Assembly (NCBI RefSeq): GCF_949628215.1
Contig: NC_134279.1
Span: forward strand, 80,779,330-80,843,329
Source of the DNA: Phalacrocorax aristotelis
Taxonomy: Eukaryota > Chordata > Aves > Suliformes > Phalacrocoracidae
Direction: 5' to 3'
DNA length: 64,000 bases
Part shown: positions 12,648 to 23,915 of the stretch, in pieces
Layout: every line of letters begins with the position of its first letter
Numbering within the stretch: position 1 is the first letter of the stretch
Notes under the pieces: model-generated
Told to the model about the DNA's origin: nothing
Database searches by the model: none
What the model saw: only the letters and a program-made list of their open reading frames with translations
Program-made: the position numbers and the translations under genes

Positions 12648-13724
12648 ATAGGAAGGCACATTTAGTACATGGCTTTATATAACACTTAAACTGATTCAGA
12701 GGGCTGCAGGAACCCTGAAGACATTCAGGGCCTTCTGGTGGAACAAGCATGGTAGGCATTCACTGCGAGGCTTTATCTCCACGTACAACAAATGATCTAA
12801 CAACTTGGTGCACTTCCAGTAGCGATGAACATGTTTCCGCTGCAGCTTCTGGTGTACTTCCCTCTGACAATCTCAGCTCATGCACATCAAGCTCAGGAAG
12901 AGCCTCAAGCCATTGCCAAGCAATGGAGAAAACTGGGATTTGTGTGAAGTCTTTATTGCCCCGAGACACCCACAGAAGACCAAAATTTAGGACCTCAGAC
13001 ATTGAGACTTGAATGTGGACAAAGCATGGCTAAAAGAACTTTGAGCTCATGAGATGTGTAATCTATCACGTAGAAGTAGCTTTAACTATGATGTTTTCAG
13101 TGGCAAGGCTGTACTCCTCCAGATCACCGTGGAACCTGGGCTATTGACCACCGACATTCAACCCTCATGTGAAATTTACATTTATTACAATACGGTTTCA
13201 AGACAGTAAGAAGGACCTCACAGAAAAAAATAAGGCTGAACTTGCACACTCCCTGGTTTACCTCAAGCTCAGTGCCTGCTCTGGCACACCTAACTGCTGT
13301 GCTTATCCTGTTTTCAGTCACAGCTCACAGCTAGGGCAGCTTTTTTTCCAATGGTTTCTGTTGAGAAGGGGATCTCAAGGGTTAAATGTTCTATTTATGA
13401 ATCCTGCCAAGATTTTGCAGTGTTTCAAATACATGGGTGTATTTTTAGGCAGAGAATTCTAAAAATAACTATTTGGCCTTCCTAAAAATACCCTGTCACA
13501 CTTCAATAGTTCCTATTGATGGGACATGAATATAAAATACATTTTAATTTCCTACAACTAAACAGAAGAAAAGGAAACTGTTTCTCCCTCTAAACAGAGG
13601 GAGAGAAGTATTTGCTTGAAGCGGCAAGTCTCTAAAAGGCCCTGTTTGGTGAATCATCAAGTTTATGGGGGAAGGAGAAATAACCCTGAAGACCTCCGCG
13701 CTTGAGATTTCAGGTGGAAAGCAC

Positions 13725-13745
13725 TTTTTTTTTTTTTTTTTTTTT
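13725..13745. repeat. Poly(T) tract, 21 bases
   Basis: An uninterrupted run of 21 T on the plus strand. On the minus strand it would be a poly(A) tail, but I see no retrocopy body on its left (3'-proximal) flank, so it may simply be a homopolymer microsatellite. Confidence 0.9.
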
Positions 13746-13821
13746 AATTAAAACAGCACCTCACAATCAGACCTAACAGGGGATATATGTCATTGGTTTC
13801 ATAAAGTGTTTGCTACAGTTT

Positions 13822-13857
13822 TTTGTGATAAAATCCATGCTTTGTGATAAAATCCAT
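13822..13857. repeat. 19-bp tandem duplication, two copies
   Basis: TTTGTGATAAAATCCAT occurs at 13822-13838 and again at 13841-13857, with a 19-bp period and GC between. The repeated part is identical in both copies, so the duplication is recent or conserved. Confidence 0.9.
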
Positions 13858-13877
13858 TTTTTGCCTAGCATATCAGA

Positions 13878-13928
13878 GGTAAAATCCTGTCTCCATGGAA
13901 GTCAGAATTTCTGAAGGATTTCTAAACC
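13878..13928. mobile_element. Possible decayed palindromic MITE
   Basis: The stretch starts GGTAAAATCCTGTCTCCATG and closes GGATTTCTAAACC, so its ends are roughly inverted copies of one another. From memory it resembles short palindromic elements of amniote genomes with a GGTGAAATCCTGGCCCCA-type end and a GAAGTCAATGG core. This copy would be internally deleted. The assignment is tentative. Confidence 0.3.
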
Positions 13929-15223
13929 TTGAGAATTCCATCCATCATTTTGTCCTTTCTATTTCTTCTCCAGCCTTCAAATAAAGGGTGCTGTGTAACA
14001 ACAAACAAAACTTTCAGCTCCCTCAGAAAACAAGCATAGATAAGTAAAGCTTTTTTTCAGATGCTCAGCTGGATTAAATCCATGGCATTCCTTCAATTCT
14101 GGTAGAGCTATGATTATCCTTGGCTTCATTGAGGCTTTTAGCCTTCCTCTGACACCTTCAGAGCTTGATACTCATTTCAACCATAGTCCAAGCTCGGGCA
14201 GTGGGACTGCTATTGTTGACACTTGGGTTGAAAAAGGCCTATGGGCTTGGGAAGACAGCTCAGATACCTCCAGTTATCAAGTACCTTCCCTACTCCACAT
14301 CACAAATCACCACAACTGCTTTGGGAAACAGAGCCTTGCAGGACACTGAGACTATCCTTAGCCATTTCTACCGAACAACTAAACTCCTTGTATTGGTTTC
14401 AAAATCCCACAACTTTTTCTGTGTGAAATCAATTATAGAACTCCTGTATATTCCTTGGAGGCACTATTCTAGCTGACTTTTTGAAACTTAAAAGATTTCA
14501 CTGGTAAGTTGTCATCTTGCTGAACAAAATAATAGTCACAGCTGGTTTTGCTCAGATCCATTCCCATAACCAAGATTCCAGAATCATTTAAAAACAGGCT
14601 TCATTTTTTTTGATGGAAATTTTCTTCTTGAATACCCAGAATCAGCTTGTCCCCCATACTAACCACTTGCTGATCTCCTACAATGTTATGGCAATCAGGG
14701 CTATGTAATTGTGGCACAGTAAACTATTAGCTCTTTTTAAAAGTAACTATCATTTCAATGGCCAAACGGAACAGTGATTACTGTGGTGGGGGATCAACCC
14801 CACGTCTCCTAACCACTTTACATGTTCAAAACAATTTTGCCATCAGGATAAAATCTTTCTGAATAAATACCTTTTAGATGATGTTTGTTAGCCTACTTGG
14901 GTTTCTGAAGAGTTCCAGCGAGACCAGGTAGAGAACTATTTTTACAATGTGGTTGAGAATACTTTAAATGGAAATAAACTGACTTTTAAATCTCCATCTC
15001 AGGGATGTCTTCTGGGACTATCACTTGTTTGTGCACGCACTATCCTACGCGCTGGCTGGTGAGTGAGTCATCCTGCCTGGCACCTTATCTGCACAACACC
15101 ATGCAATCTGGAGAGTGTGGTCACATTAGAAAGTGATTTTACTATTCCTGGCTACCCAAGCTAAAAGCTGAAGCAGAAAAATGGGATCTTTTACTTTCTG
15201 TGTGTTGTGGAAGTCCAATACAC

Positions 15224-15243
15224 TTTTTTTTTTTTTTTTTTTT
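15224..15243. repeat. Poly(T) tract, 20 bases
   Basis: Twenty consecutive T on the plus strand. No SINE or retrocopy body is recognisable on either side. A shorter T8 run follows at about 15289. Confidence 0.9.
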
Positions 15244-15767
15244 GCTGATTTTGATTTGCAGTTAAAAACTGCCAGGAAATTACCCTTCTTTTTTTTCTGT
15301 AGCTCTTTTGTTCTTTCTTGTCTTAGAACTGCATCTCTAATTTACTTTGGTAATCAATGTTTCCTCCCTGCAAAAGTAAAAGCTGTCTTTACATATTTGA
15401 GAGGCAATGCAAATCTGGTTTCAGATTCTTATCGATGAAAGTAAAATCAAGACCAAGTCACACAAGCAGTCAAGGTCAGCCAAAAATGAGCAAAGTACTC
15501 CTAACATCAGACAAGACCCATGCTAACATCTTTGCTACTTCACACATGACCGCTCCTGGAGCACCTAATGCAATTTCTGACTTATGCAATCCTCTCTGTT
15601 TTAAAGACCTGTATCTTTATTCAAGCCAAAAGGTCCTGAACCATACTGGATAACACAGGCAGGTGACAAAATGCCTACAGTTTCCCCTTGAGTGAATGCA
15701 TACCTTTCAGAAAAAAACCCTATCTTTTATGATTTAAAGAAAGCAACTGATGAAGAATCATGAAATC

Positions 15768-16250
15768 TTTAGGGAAGTTGTTCCACTGGTTAATTTGTCT
15801 CACTATTAAAACATCTGTTCTTTATTTCTAGTCTGAATTTCTCCAGCAGTTCACTCTAGCCTGACCTCCACCTATCACAGTGTCCTTTTCTCCTAGATTA
15901 AAGAGCTGTATTTTCTCAGGACAGGTATTTCTGTAGAGATACTTGCAGAAATGAGACAAAGTCAACTCTTAAATCTCTTGGTGAAGAGATAATGCTTTTA
16001 AATCTCTTGACTGAAGCTGTAATTTAAAGACCACTTGTTGCCGCTGTGTAAAAAGCCCTTTACATTTTTTTCAATATGCTCATTGACATATGAATATCGG
16101 GCTTGAGTAAATACAGCTGTAATTGTCCAGTTAAGGCTGCACTGAAGATAATACAACCTATCTGATACTCCTCTATTAGTATGTCAAAGCATGGCATTGG
16201 CCCTATATGCAAGAGCTTCATGCTACTCAACTGTTTCTCCACCATGGCCT
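15768..16250 (-). mobile_element. Ancient CR1/L3-type LINE 3' fragment
   Basis: The plus strand reads as the reverse complement of an old amniote CR1/L3-type 3' region. Clear blocks are GTTGTTCCACTGGTTAATTT, TCTAGTCTGAATTTCTCCAG, AGATTAAAGAGCTGTATTTT, TGTAGAGATACTTGCAGAAA, and further on TTGTCCAGTTAAGGCTGCAC and GGCATTGGCCCTATATGCAA. The order and spacing match what I know of this family. Divergence is high and no frame remains, so the insertion is much older than the nearby avian CR1s. There is no clear tail on the left side. Confidence 0.75.
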
Positions 16251-17904
16251 TGTTGTAACCTTCTGACTCCTTTAGTGTTGCACTTTTAAATTCCCAGAAG
16301 CAAATAGTTCATACAACCGGGCAGACACAGGAAAATATTGATGTTTATGCCCCTTGTTAATCAGAAAATACCATTTCCCACAGAGGTGGAATAAAGTCAC
16401 AAATGCAGAAAGGGTCAGTTCTCCTCGGGAATGGATGGAAGATAAACTGGAAGAAGGTGCAAGCCTGATCTTAGTGCCCCTGACCTCTTGTATATTTAAG
16501 GGTTCAATGACACCAAGTTTGTTGATGATGCTACTGTTCTTGACATTCTTTGTTTAGTTGTGGGAAAGTGCCTGCCCTGAAACTGCCTGGAAAGGTGATC
16601 TGGCCTGGCCATACAAAACCTACTATATGGGAAAGCCACATCCATCTGGCTGTCAGTAGTTTGCCTCTCATTTCAGCTGCCTAAAACCTGAAATGCTTTA
16701 ATTTAAATCAGTAGAGGTGTTACAGCACTATTTCTTCACTGTGCTCTTGGTGACATGGTGCTACACCAAAATGGTGCCTGACATGGGGATTTGGGCACAG
16801 AAGCTGTCACCCAGCAGGCTGTTTCCCTTTACCTTTGCCATTGCACTACTTTTGTGGGGCTCCTTTTGTTTTGGGTCTAATCTCCCAGACTGTTTTAAGT
16901 CAAGGAACTGAAGCCTAACAGATGAATGCATAGTGAACCGTTTCCACTCTCCCTCCTTGATAGCCTAGTTCAGTCTGGAAATGCCTCTGAATCAGTATAC
17001 TAAAGTCAGGGGCCTGGTACTGTTAAAACCTTTTATCTCACTTCTCTATTACATTGTCTGTCTAGACAGGATCTATTTATACTTGGCTGTAGCACCTAAT
17101 TTAGACAAATAAGTTCATCTTGGTAAAGTCAAGTCATAAATGGCACAGACGGTACTTTCTCTGATATTTAAACCTGAGCCATCTTACTATGTACCTATCA
17201 AGGCTGCTGAAAATGAGGAATTTCCAAGCAAAGACAGATGGTAGACTAATAGGAGGGGATTTAAAGTCACACAACACCTTCACTGCTGGAAGATCATGAA
17301 GAAAATCTGTTCTCAGTGTAATTAATCTGTGGAGGCGAGGCTCTCAGAAAACCCCCTCTTTTCTCCTCTCCAGACTCCTACCACTGTTATTAGGCTTCAT
17401 TCTCTGATCAGTGCTCTCTGCTTCAAAGGAAGATAAAAACTATGAGTCACACATACTTGTAATGTCCTGTGTCATGAGATGAATTTATTTTCACACCCGT
17501 GTGGTGCATTAGCAAAAGCCCAGGTTGTATATGTCTTAGTAAACTGCTAATATTCTCCGTCCTGATAAAAGACCAACGCTTTCTTAGGGGCAGCTGCTAA
17601 ACCTATTTCCTTTTCTGATATCTTGCAATAGAGACACCACTAACCCCTCTGTGCTAGCCGATCCAAAACAGTGATCAGCCCTAGAGGACCTGGGAAGAGC
17701 AAATGCTCAACTATTTCACTGTGGTACACTATGCTTTAGGTAGACTTTATGATGTATCTGTGAACAGAAATTAGGGAAGGGGGTGTTCCAGGACACATCA
17801 CTAGCACTAAGATGGGCTTGCTGATGTTATTCACATTGCACTGCTGAGTTGGATCACTTGGGCCAGAAGCTATTTCCATTTGGTTGCACAGAAAATGTTT
17901 GCAC
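16251..17904. other. Unique non-coding DNA
   Basis: Nothing recognisable. A frame at about 16516-16550 reads FVDDATVLDIL, which faintly recalls a LINE RT FADD block, but no flanking RT sequence supports it. Confidence 0.5.
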
Positions 17905-17943
17905 AGGGCCCCTTCCCACCCCAAGCATTCTGTGATGCCATGA
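17905..17943 (+). mobile_element. CR1 tail remnant
   Basis: GGCCCCTTCCCACCCCAAGC followed by ATTCTGTGATGCCATGA matches the last 35-40 bp of a CR1 3' end with several substitutions. The rest of the element is not recognisable upstream, so this is either a very short insertion or an old one. Confidence 0.5.
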
Positions 17944-19870
17944 ACCATGGCAGACATAAACTGGGGGGCGTTGCAAAACACCTATTCTCCATGTTGCTAT
18001 AAAATTCTTCCCAGTAAATGTGGTCATGTAGAGGAAACTTGCTTGTTAAAACTGTGCTGTGCCATGGGGGAAAGATGCTGAAAGCAAGGCTGATAACTCA
18101 CAGGTAGAAACAGATCGAAAGGAACTCAGCACTCTCTATTGATAAATCCTGGATGTATTAATGAGGAATTTTTTTTTCATTTTTCCTTTCCTGGCTGCTT
18201 TTCTCCTAAAGTGCCCCCATCCCTCCATCTTCACCAGAAACAGCTGTTGAGCAGGGTCTGCGACAGCGTGCAGTTGTCAAAGAAATGATGGAAAAATACA
18301 TTCATTTTTTGTTGCTATCTCTCTCAAAGGTGCTCGGGGTTCATTACAGTGTGCTGGTAAGCCATGAAGAGGTCTTGTTCGTGCAGCTTCTCTTTCCCTC
18401 CTCTTCAGTCTTCCGTGGCTGGTGGCCCACTCTAGTAAACAGAAAGGATCACCACTATGTTCCAGCCTAATGATGTCCAGAGTCCTGGACACTGGTTTTG
18501 GAGATAGAGGTTAAAAGATCAAGGCTAAGGAGGACATTCCCAGGCAGGGGAGAGCTCCAACACCCAAACCATTGCATACAAAAAGGGGAACAGTGCCTTT
18601 GCTCTGGGATATGGCTTGAAGGAGAAGGATTTCCTCTTTGCTACACTCAGCCTTGACAATCTGTAAAGGTGATATGATATCTGTGAATCCCTAGGGTATT
18701 TAGTCTTGGTATAGTTTTGTGGAGTTCTTCAATCACACCTCCAGCCAGGCTGAGAAGCAGAATTTAAATTGTCAAAGGTTTTCTGAGGGGGAAAAAAGAA
18801 AAAGCCCTCTGTGGCCTCCTACTTTCTTAAAAATGCAAAGGCAAAATTTAGGCATGTACCTTTGGGAGCCAGGGGCTTTTTCCTTGGTTTCTATAGTGTT
18901 CAGTGATGCCTCTGCTGCAGCTCTTGCTCTGCTATACCTTACAGGAGTGTTGCAAGGATAAAGGACATTTGAGTGCTGGTCATGCCCATCATTAAGAGGA
19001 CCCTGTCAGTATGAAAGGTGGGTGAATGGCTTTTGAAGCAAGCCCTGAGGACATGAAAGGATACCTTGTACAGGGTAAGTCTTCTGTAAAGTTCCTTTTG
19101 ACAAATTGTCAATTTTGGGAAAGGTATAAGGACACCAGCTGAATTTCTTGTGTTAAGAAAAACCATAAAAATGATTCAATTTGAGGCATTTAAGCAACCA
19201 CACTGAAAGGTTAAAATCCAGCTAGTTTTAGCCCCCAAAGTTCATCTTTCTCATTTATCTGGAAAAAAGTAGCAGACAATATACCAAGCTCTGAGCCTTT
19301 GTTTGCAATACATAATGAAAAGGCCTGAAGTTGGAGAAGGGGAAATAAAAAGACAAAGTGCTGAACGCAGAGCTCCTGTCCCATCACACCCTTGCTTGCC
19401 TGACTGTGCCTCACTTGCTATACAAAGTTGTTCCACAAAAATGGGCATATCCCCTTCTTCAGGTGGAAACATCATGATGGGACAGGGGCAGGAAGACCCA
19501 CTGAGTGAGCAGAGACTGTCAGGAGCTGTTCTTGTGTGTAGTGGGTGTGTGCTGGGGAGGCACTTCGCTGGATGCCCAGCAGTCAAACCTTGTCCAGAAT
19601 AAAGTTCAATGTAAATTTATTGCAACTGGAAAGACATTTTTGCTTGAGATTAGTGTAAGATCTTTTTCGGTTTTTCTTGTTTTATGACTGTCCTCTGAGC
19701 TTTCAAAAATTGTACAGAAATCCTTATTATGGGTTGAACAAAGCAGATTATTGCATTACTTCCCACAAATAGTGGGGAGGAGACTATGAGGGGAATAATG
19801 AGTTTGCAAAATCACAAAATTTACTCTGCGCAGGATTTCTATCTCTTTTTTTAGTTATTTTTTGCTAATA
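17944..19870. other. Unique non-coding DNA
   Basis: No gene, RNA or repeat recognised. Open frames up to 111 codons (19251-19586) have no domain and are overlapped by equally long frames on the other strand. Confidence 0.55.
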
Positions 19871-20783
19871 ATCATAGAATCATAGAATAGTTTGGGGGAC
19901 CTTTAAAGGTCATCTAGTCCAACTCCACTGCAGTGAGCAGGGACATCCCTAACTAGATCAGGTTGCTCAGAGCCCCGTCCAACCTGACCGTGAATGTTTT
20001 CAGGGATGGAGCATCGACCACCTCTCGGGGCAACCTGGCCCAGGGTTTCACTACCCTCAATGTAGAACTTTGCTTCCACATATCAAGTCTAAATCTACCC
20101 TCTTTTAGTTTAAAACAATTAACCCTTGTCCTATCACAACAGGTCCTTGTAAAAAGTCTGTCCCCATTTTTCTTATAAGATCCCCAGCTCTCCCAGCCTG
20201 GCCTCGTAGCAGAGGGGCTCCAGCCCTCGGAGCATTTCTGTGCCCCCTCTGGCCCCGCTCCAACAGCCCCATGTCCTTCCCGTGCTGAGGAGCCCCGAGC
20301 TGGAGGCGGCGCTGCAGGGGGGTCTCCCCAGAGCGGGGCAGAGGGGCAGGACCCCCTCCCTCACCCTGCTGCCCGCGCTGCTGGGGATGCGGCCCAGGGC
20401 ACGGTTGGGTGTCTGGGCTGCGAGCGCACATCGCCGGCTCGTGCCCAGCTCTTCACCCCCCAGCACCCCCAAGTCCTTCTCCGCAGGGCTGCTCCCAGTC
20501 CCCCCACCCCCCAGCCTGTTCTGATACCGGGGGCTGCCCCGGCCCAGGGGCAGGACCTTGCTCTTGGCCTTGTTGAACCTCGTGATGTTCACATGGGCCC
20601 ACTTCTTGAGCTTGTCCAGGTCCCTCTGGATGGCATCTCTTTCCTTCAGCATGTCAAATGCACCACTCAGGTTGGTGTCATCTGCAAATTTGCTGAGGGT
20701 GCACTCGAGCCCACTGTCCATGTCATTGATGAAGGTATTAAACAGTACTGGTTCCAATACAGACCCCTGAGGGACCTTTCCCT
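19871..20783 (-). mobile_element. CR1 LINE, RT-to-tail, GC-rich, relatively young
   Basis: On the plus strand the element starts with the reverse complement of the CR1 tail (ATCATAGAATCATAGAATAG) and runs through the 3' untranslated part into the reverse transcriptase. It is cut at 20783 inside the PQGSVLxPVLFN block, so it is 5'-truncated in the RT. The middle (about 20170-20560) is strikingly GC-rich with many CpGs, unlike its AT-rich surroundings. The intact tail, retained CpGs and a long open frame suggest that it is one of the younger insertions here. Confidence 0.95.
20173..20780 (-). pseudogene. CR1 ORF2 reverse transcriptase C-terminal part (5'-truncated)
   Basis: Read on the minus strand, the frame opens in the RT block [12 protein letters not shown] (just upstream of 20757) and stays open to 20173. 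It contains FINDMDSG, the catalytic FADD motif at 20677-20688, then [10 protein letters not shown] and [13 protein letters not shown], all typical of the CR1 RT palm-to-thumb region. The remaining frame covers the C-terminal part of ORF2. Finger and palm blocks upstream are missing because the element is truncated at 20783, so it cannot make a working enzyme. The Met at 20757 is internal to the RT and is not a real start. Confidence 0.92.
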
Positions 20784-22982
20784 ACAGCCTCTGATTATTA
20801 CCCATACTGCAGCTGCTTAGGTAGGGCAAGGGACCTTCTAGCTAGATTTGAGGGACTAAGAGTAACTCTGCCCACAAGCTGAGGTGTTTGGGTACAAGGC
20901 TATAATCACAGTCAGCACCATGGAAAGATGCATAACATGCAAAAAAGAGGGTGTTGTAGGGCATTTGCTAAAGAGGTTTCCAGCTGCTCAAGGGGACAGT
21001 TACTGCAGCAAGGCTATTGCTCCCACTTTTAAAACACTCTTGCTCTTTTCTATCTTTTTGTCTTCCTAAATATTTCACCCAGTTCCTACATGCCACTTGT
21101 TCTTGTTAGCTGAAGAGCATCACCTCCCAGAGACATTCAGTCATCTCACCCTGCAAACCTGGATACTGCTGGCAGATTCCCAAGGCTGTATCCAAAAGGC
21201 ACGCTATGAGTGCCAGGAGAAGACTCTCCAAGCCTCACTAGACCTCTCCAGCTTGCCTTTTCTGGGGGGCAGGGATGTGACGGTTGATCTGTTTGGAGTG
21301 GATGTCCTAGGGAAAGTGTATTCACAAGTCTGGCAAAGCGTGAGAGAAGGAGGGTTGTGTTGCTGCATATCCCCCTTCTGCCCACCCTGGCTATGGCTCT
21401 TTCCAGCCCTTGCATTCATTCAGGGTCTTTTCTGCAATGGGTGCTGGTTTGGTTTGTTTAGTGCCATCACGGCAAACATGATCAATAATATCGCTATCCA
21501 ATGAGTGTTCCTGCACAGCTTGTGCAGCCCCATGCAATAGTTTGGAGACTCTCCAAGAGGACTTCCTCTGGGACCCAGCTCTGCAGCCAAATAGCTTTAA
21601 CTGTTATGAAACATTTCCTGATGCACTGCATGTTTGTCCCCAAGGAGACCCCCTCACCATTTCCTTTCCCACTAGTATTTGCCCCCTTCATATGATTTGC
21701 ATTGATCCCTAGGCATCCTCAGGCCTGGCTATTGGGTGACTTGCTTATGCCATTCACAGTTTTGGAAGGAAGGGTCCCAAGTTCATTTTTAGGCCATTAA
21801 ACAACCTTTTGCTTAGTGCTGGTGCTGTGATGAAGGTTCCTGCTGATGGATGCAATCACATGCCCTGCCACCAAATTTTGCATTTCTGAACTGTGTATTT
21901 GTCTCATCACAGAAACTTAAGAGTCCTGTTGCTGTATTTTCCCTTCTGCTGCAACACCACCAGAGGCAGAGAATGGAGGCAGCATGAGCCTGTAGGTTAT
22001 CAAAAGATGTCAGGGGTCGTGAAATACACTTCCTCATACATACACCGCAATTCCATGCAGTCTGCACCGCTGCTGAAGAGCAGGGTTTATTCTTAATAAC
22101 AGCTAGTGGATAAAGTGTGAAAACATGGTATCATGGGATATCATTTAAGGAGAAAGCTTTGCATGATCAGAACATGATAAACCAGAGCAGCGATGTACCT
22201 GCCCTGACCAAAGGGTTGAAATCCAGAATCCTGGTGGCAACAAGACATTCCTCTGTTTTCCATCAGCTTTAAATCAGTGGCAGACAAGAGGTAGCAAGTC
22301 CCAGCCCAAAGCACAACATAACTGTGGTGCCTCTGCATGTGGGGTTCAGTGAGCTCTTACCCTCAATGCTCTAAGATTAGCAGGCTTGCTTTTATTTTAC
22401 TTTTTTGCTAGTTTGTTTTTCTTTATACTTCATATTGTCAAACTAAAACAGGAAAACACTGGAAAATAATGAGAGGATACAATATCATTTAGGCTAAGAA
22501 GTTTTCACTAACTATCTTAATTCCTTTGAAGAGGTGGGAGAGGGAAGTAAGTATCCCTGAGACAATATTTGTTCTTGAAGAAGAATAAGATATTTCAAGA
22601 AATAATCAAAACAAAACAAAAAGTATGAGAAAGACGTGTCACCATGGTAACAATGTGTATCAAACTGATGTCAAACAGTCTATGAAATAATCTCACCAAG
22701 TTGTAAGATGTGATGATAAAGCAGGCTACAAAAGGAGTCTGTCAGTGTTTCATTTATACTATTCTCTATATACCTATTTGCCTGAGTGGTATGCATATAT
22801 CACACCCACACTACCACCCACCGCACACAGCTGTCCCTCTGAACTGTCTTAGCTCTGCTCCAGAAAAAGGGAATGACAGGGGAGGAAGGACAAGGAGAAA
22901 AAAGAAAGGAAAAGAGCATTCAGATTTGGAAAGTAAAAAATAACACTACATCTTTTTAGTACCAGGTGGACATAAGTTGAAT
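20784..22982. other. Unique non-coding DNA
   Basis: No exon recognised. The 135-codon frame at 21097-21504 has a hydrophobic C-terminal part but no domain, and an 89-codon frame opposes it. A purine-rich stretch lies at about 22862-22930. Confidence 0.55.
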
Positions 22983-23081
22983 AGGCCAGATTCAGTTCTC
23001 ACCTTGGTTATTTGTTGTACAGGTTTCCGTAATACAATTCCAGACTTGTGCCAGTGGAACTAAGATCAGAATAAGCCTGGT
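22983..23081. mobile_element. Palindromic MITE-like element
   Basis: The left end reads AGGCCAGATTCAGTTCTCAC. The right end reads AACTAAGATCAGAATAAGCC, and its reverse complement begins GGCTTATTCTGATC, an imperfect inverted copy of the left end. Length is about 100 bp with no coding capacity. It matches, from memory, a short palindromic element common in sauropsid genomes with the end GGCCAGATTCTGATCTCAGT. I do not know its formal name. The arms have diverged, so the insertion is old. Confidence 0.55.
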
Positions 23082-23189
23082 ATTTTCTATGTTAATGTTT
23101 TATTATTTCATATGTGCGCTCTGTGAGTGTCAATGCACAGACATCAATCAGTCTGAAGAAATAGGGTTGGGGACGTTGTGTGAAACTAA

Positions 23190-23915
23190 GTCACAGAACC
23201 ACAGAGTGTTTGAGGAGGGAAGGGGCCTCCAGTGACCATCAGGTCCAACCCCTGCTCCCCCAGGGCACCCAGAGCTGGCTGCCCACGACCGTGTCCAGGT
23301 GGCTTTGGAATATCTCCAAGGATGGAGACTCCACAGCCTCCCCCGGCAACCTGTGCTAGTGCTTGGTCACCAAAACAGGCAACCAGTGTTTCCTGATGTT
23401 CAGAGGGACCCTCCTGTGTCTCCGTTTGTGCCCATGGCCCCTGGCCCTGGGTCATGGGCACCACTGGAAAGTGCCCAGCTCTGTCCTCTTTGCACCCACC
23501 CCTCAGGTATCTGTGGACACCGATGAGACCCCCCGCAGCCTTCCCTCCTCCAGCTGAGCAGTCCCAGCCCTCTCAGCCTTTCCTTATAAGAGAGGAGTTT
23601 CAGCCCCTTCATTAACTTTGTGACCCTTCACTGGAATCTCTCCAGTCTGTCCATGTCTTTCTTGTACTGGCAATCCCAGAAGTGGACACGGTACTCTAGG
23701 AAGGATCACCTCCCCTGACCTGCTGGCAATACTTTATCTAACAGAACCCAGAACACCATTGGCCACCTTTGCCACAAGGGCACACTGCTGGTTCATGGTC
23801 AACTTGGTGTCACCAGGACCCTCAGGTCCTTTTCTTCCAAGCCGCTTTCTAGTGGCCGCAGCACACACCGGTGCAGGGAGGGTGCTGGGGAGGCTGATCC
23901 TCCCCAGGTGCTGGA
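23190..23915 (-). mobile_element. CR1 LINE 3' portion
   Basis: The plus strand begins CACAGAACCACAGAGTGTTT and runs through GTCCAACCCCTGCTCCCCCA, the TGGAGACTCCACAGCCTCCC block, the CTCTCAGCCTTTCCTTATAA block, and the TCCAGTCTGTCCATGTCTTT block. All are in the order of a minus-strand CR1 3' region. The copy differs from the one at 19.87 kb and belongs to another subfamily. The right-hand (5') edge fades out near 23915. No useful open frame remains. Confidence 0.92.

Larger units (their letters stand above)
12648..15767. other. Mostly unique non-coding DNA with two T-tracts
   Basis: No gene is supported. Inside are a T21 tract (13725-13745), a 19-bp tandem duplication (13822-13857), a possible degenerate palindromic MITE (13878-13928) and a T20 tract (15224-15243). 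The T-tracts have no recognisable SINE or processed-pseudogene body next to them. Confidence 0.55.

Noticed and set aside
13725..15243. The two long T-tracts as tails of minus-strand processed pseudogenes
   Set aside because: Sequence on the right of each tract gives no recognisable protein in the minus frames, and no target-site duplication is visible.
16516..16560. FVDDATVLDIL reading, similar to a LINE FADD block
   Set aside because: No neighbouring RT blocks in any frame, so probably chance.
20240..20524. Proline-rich plus-strand frame
   Set aside because: It is the antisense of the GC-rich CR1 ORF2 fragment.
21097..21504. 135-codon plus-strand frame with a Cys/Trp-rich hydrophobic C-terminus
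   Set aside because: It begins in non-repeat DNA with no start context and no homology I can name. An 89-codon frame on the opposite strand is equally open.
23186..23612. Several glycine- and proline-rich frames on both strands
   Set aside because: All lie in the 3' part of a minus-strand CR1.
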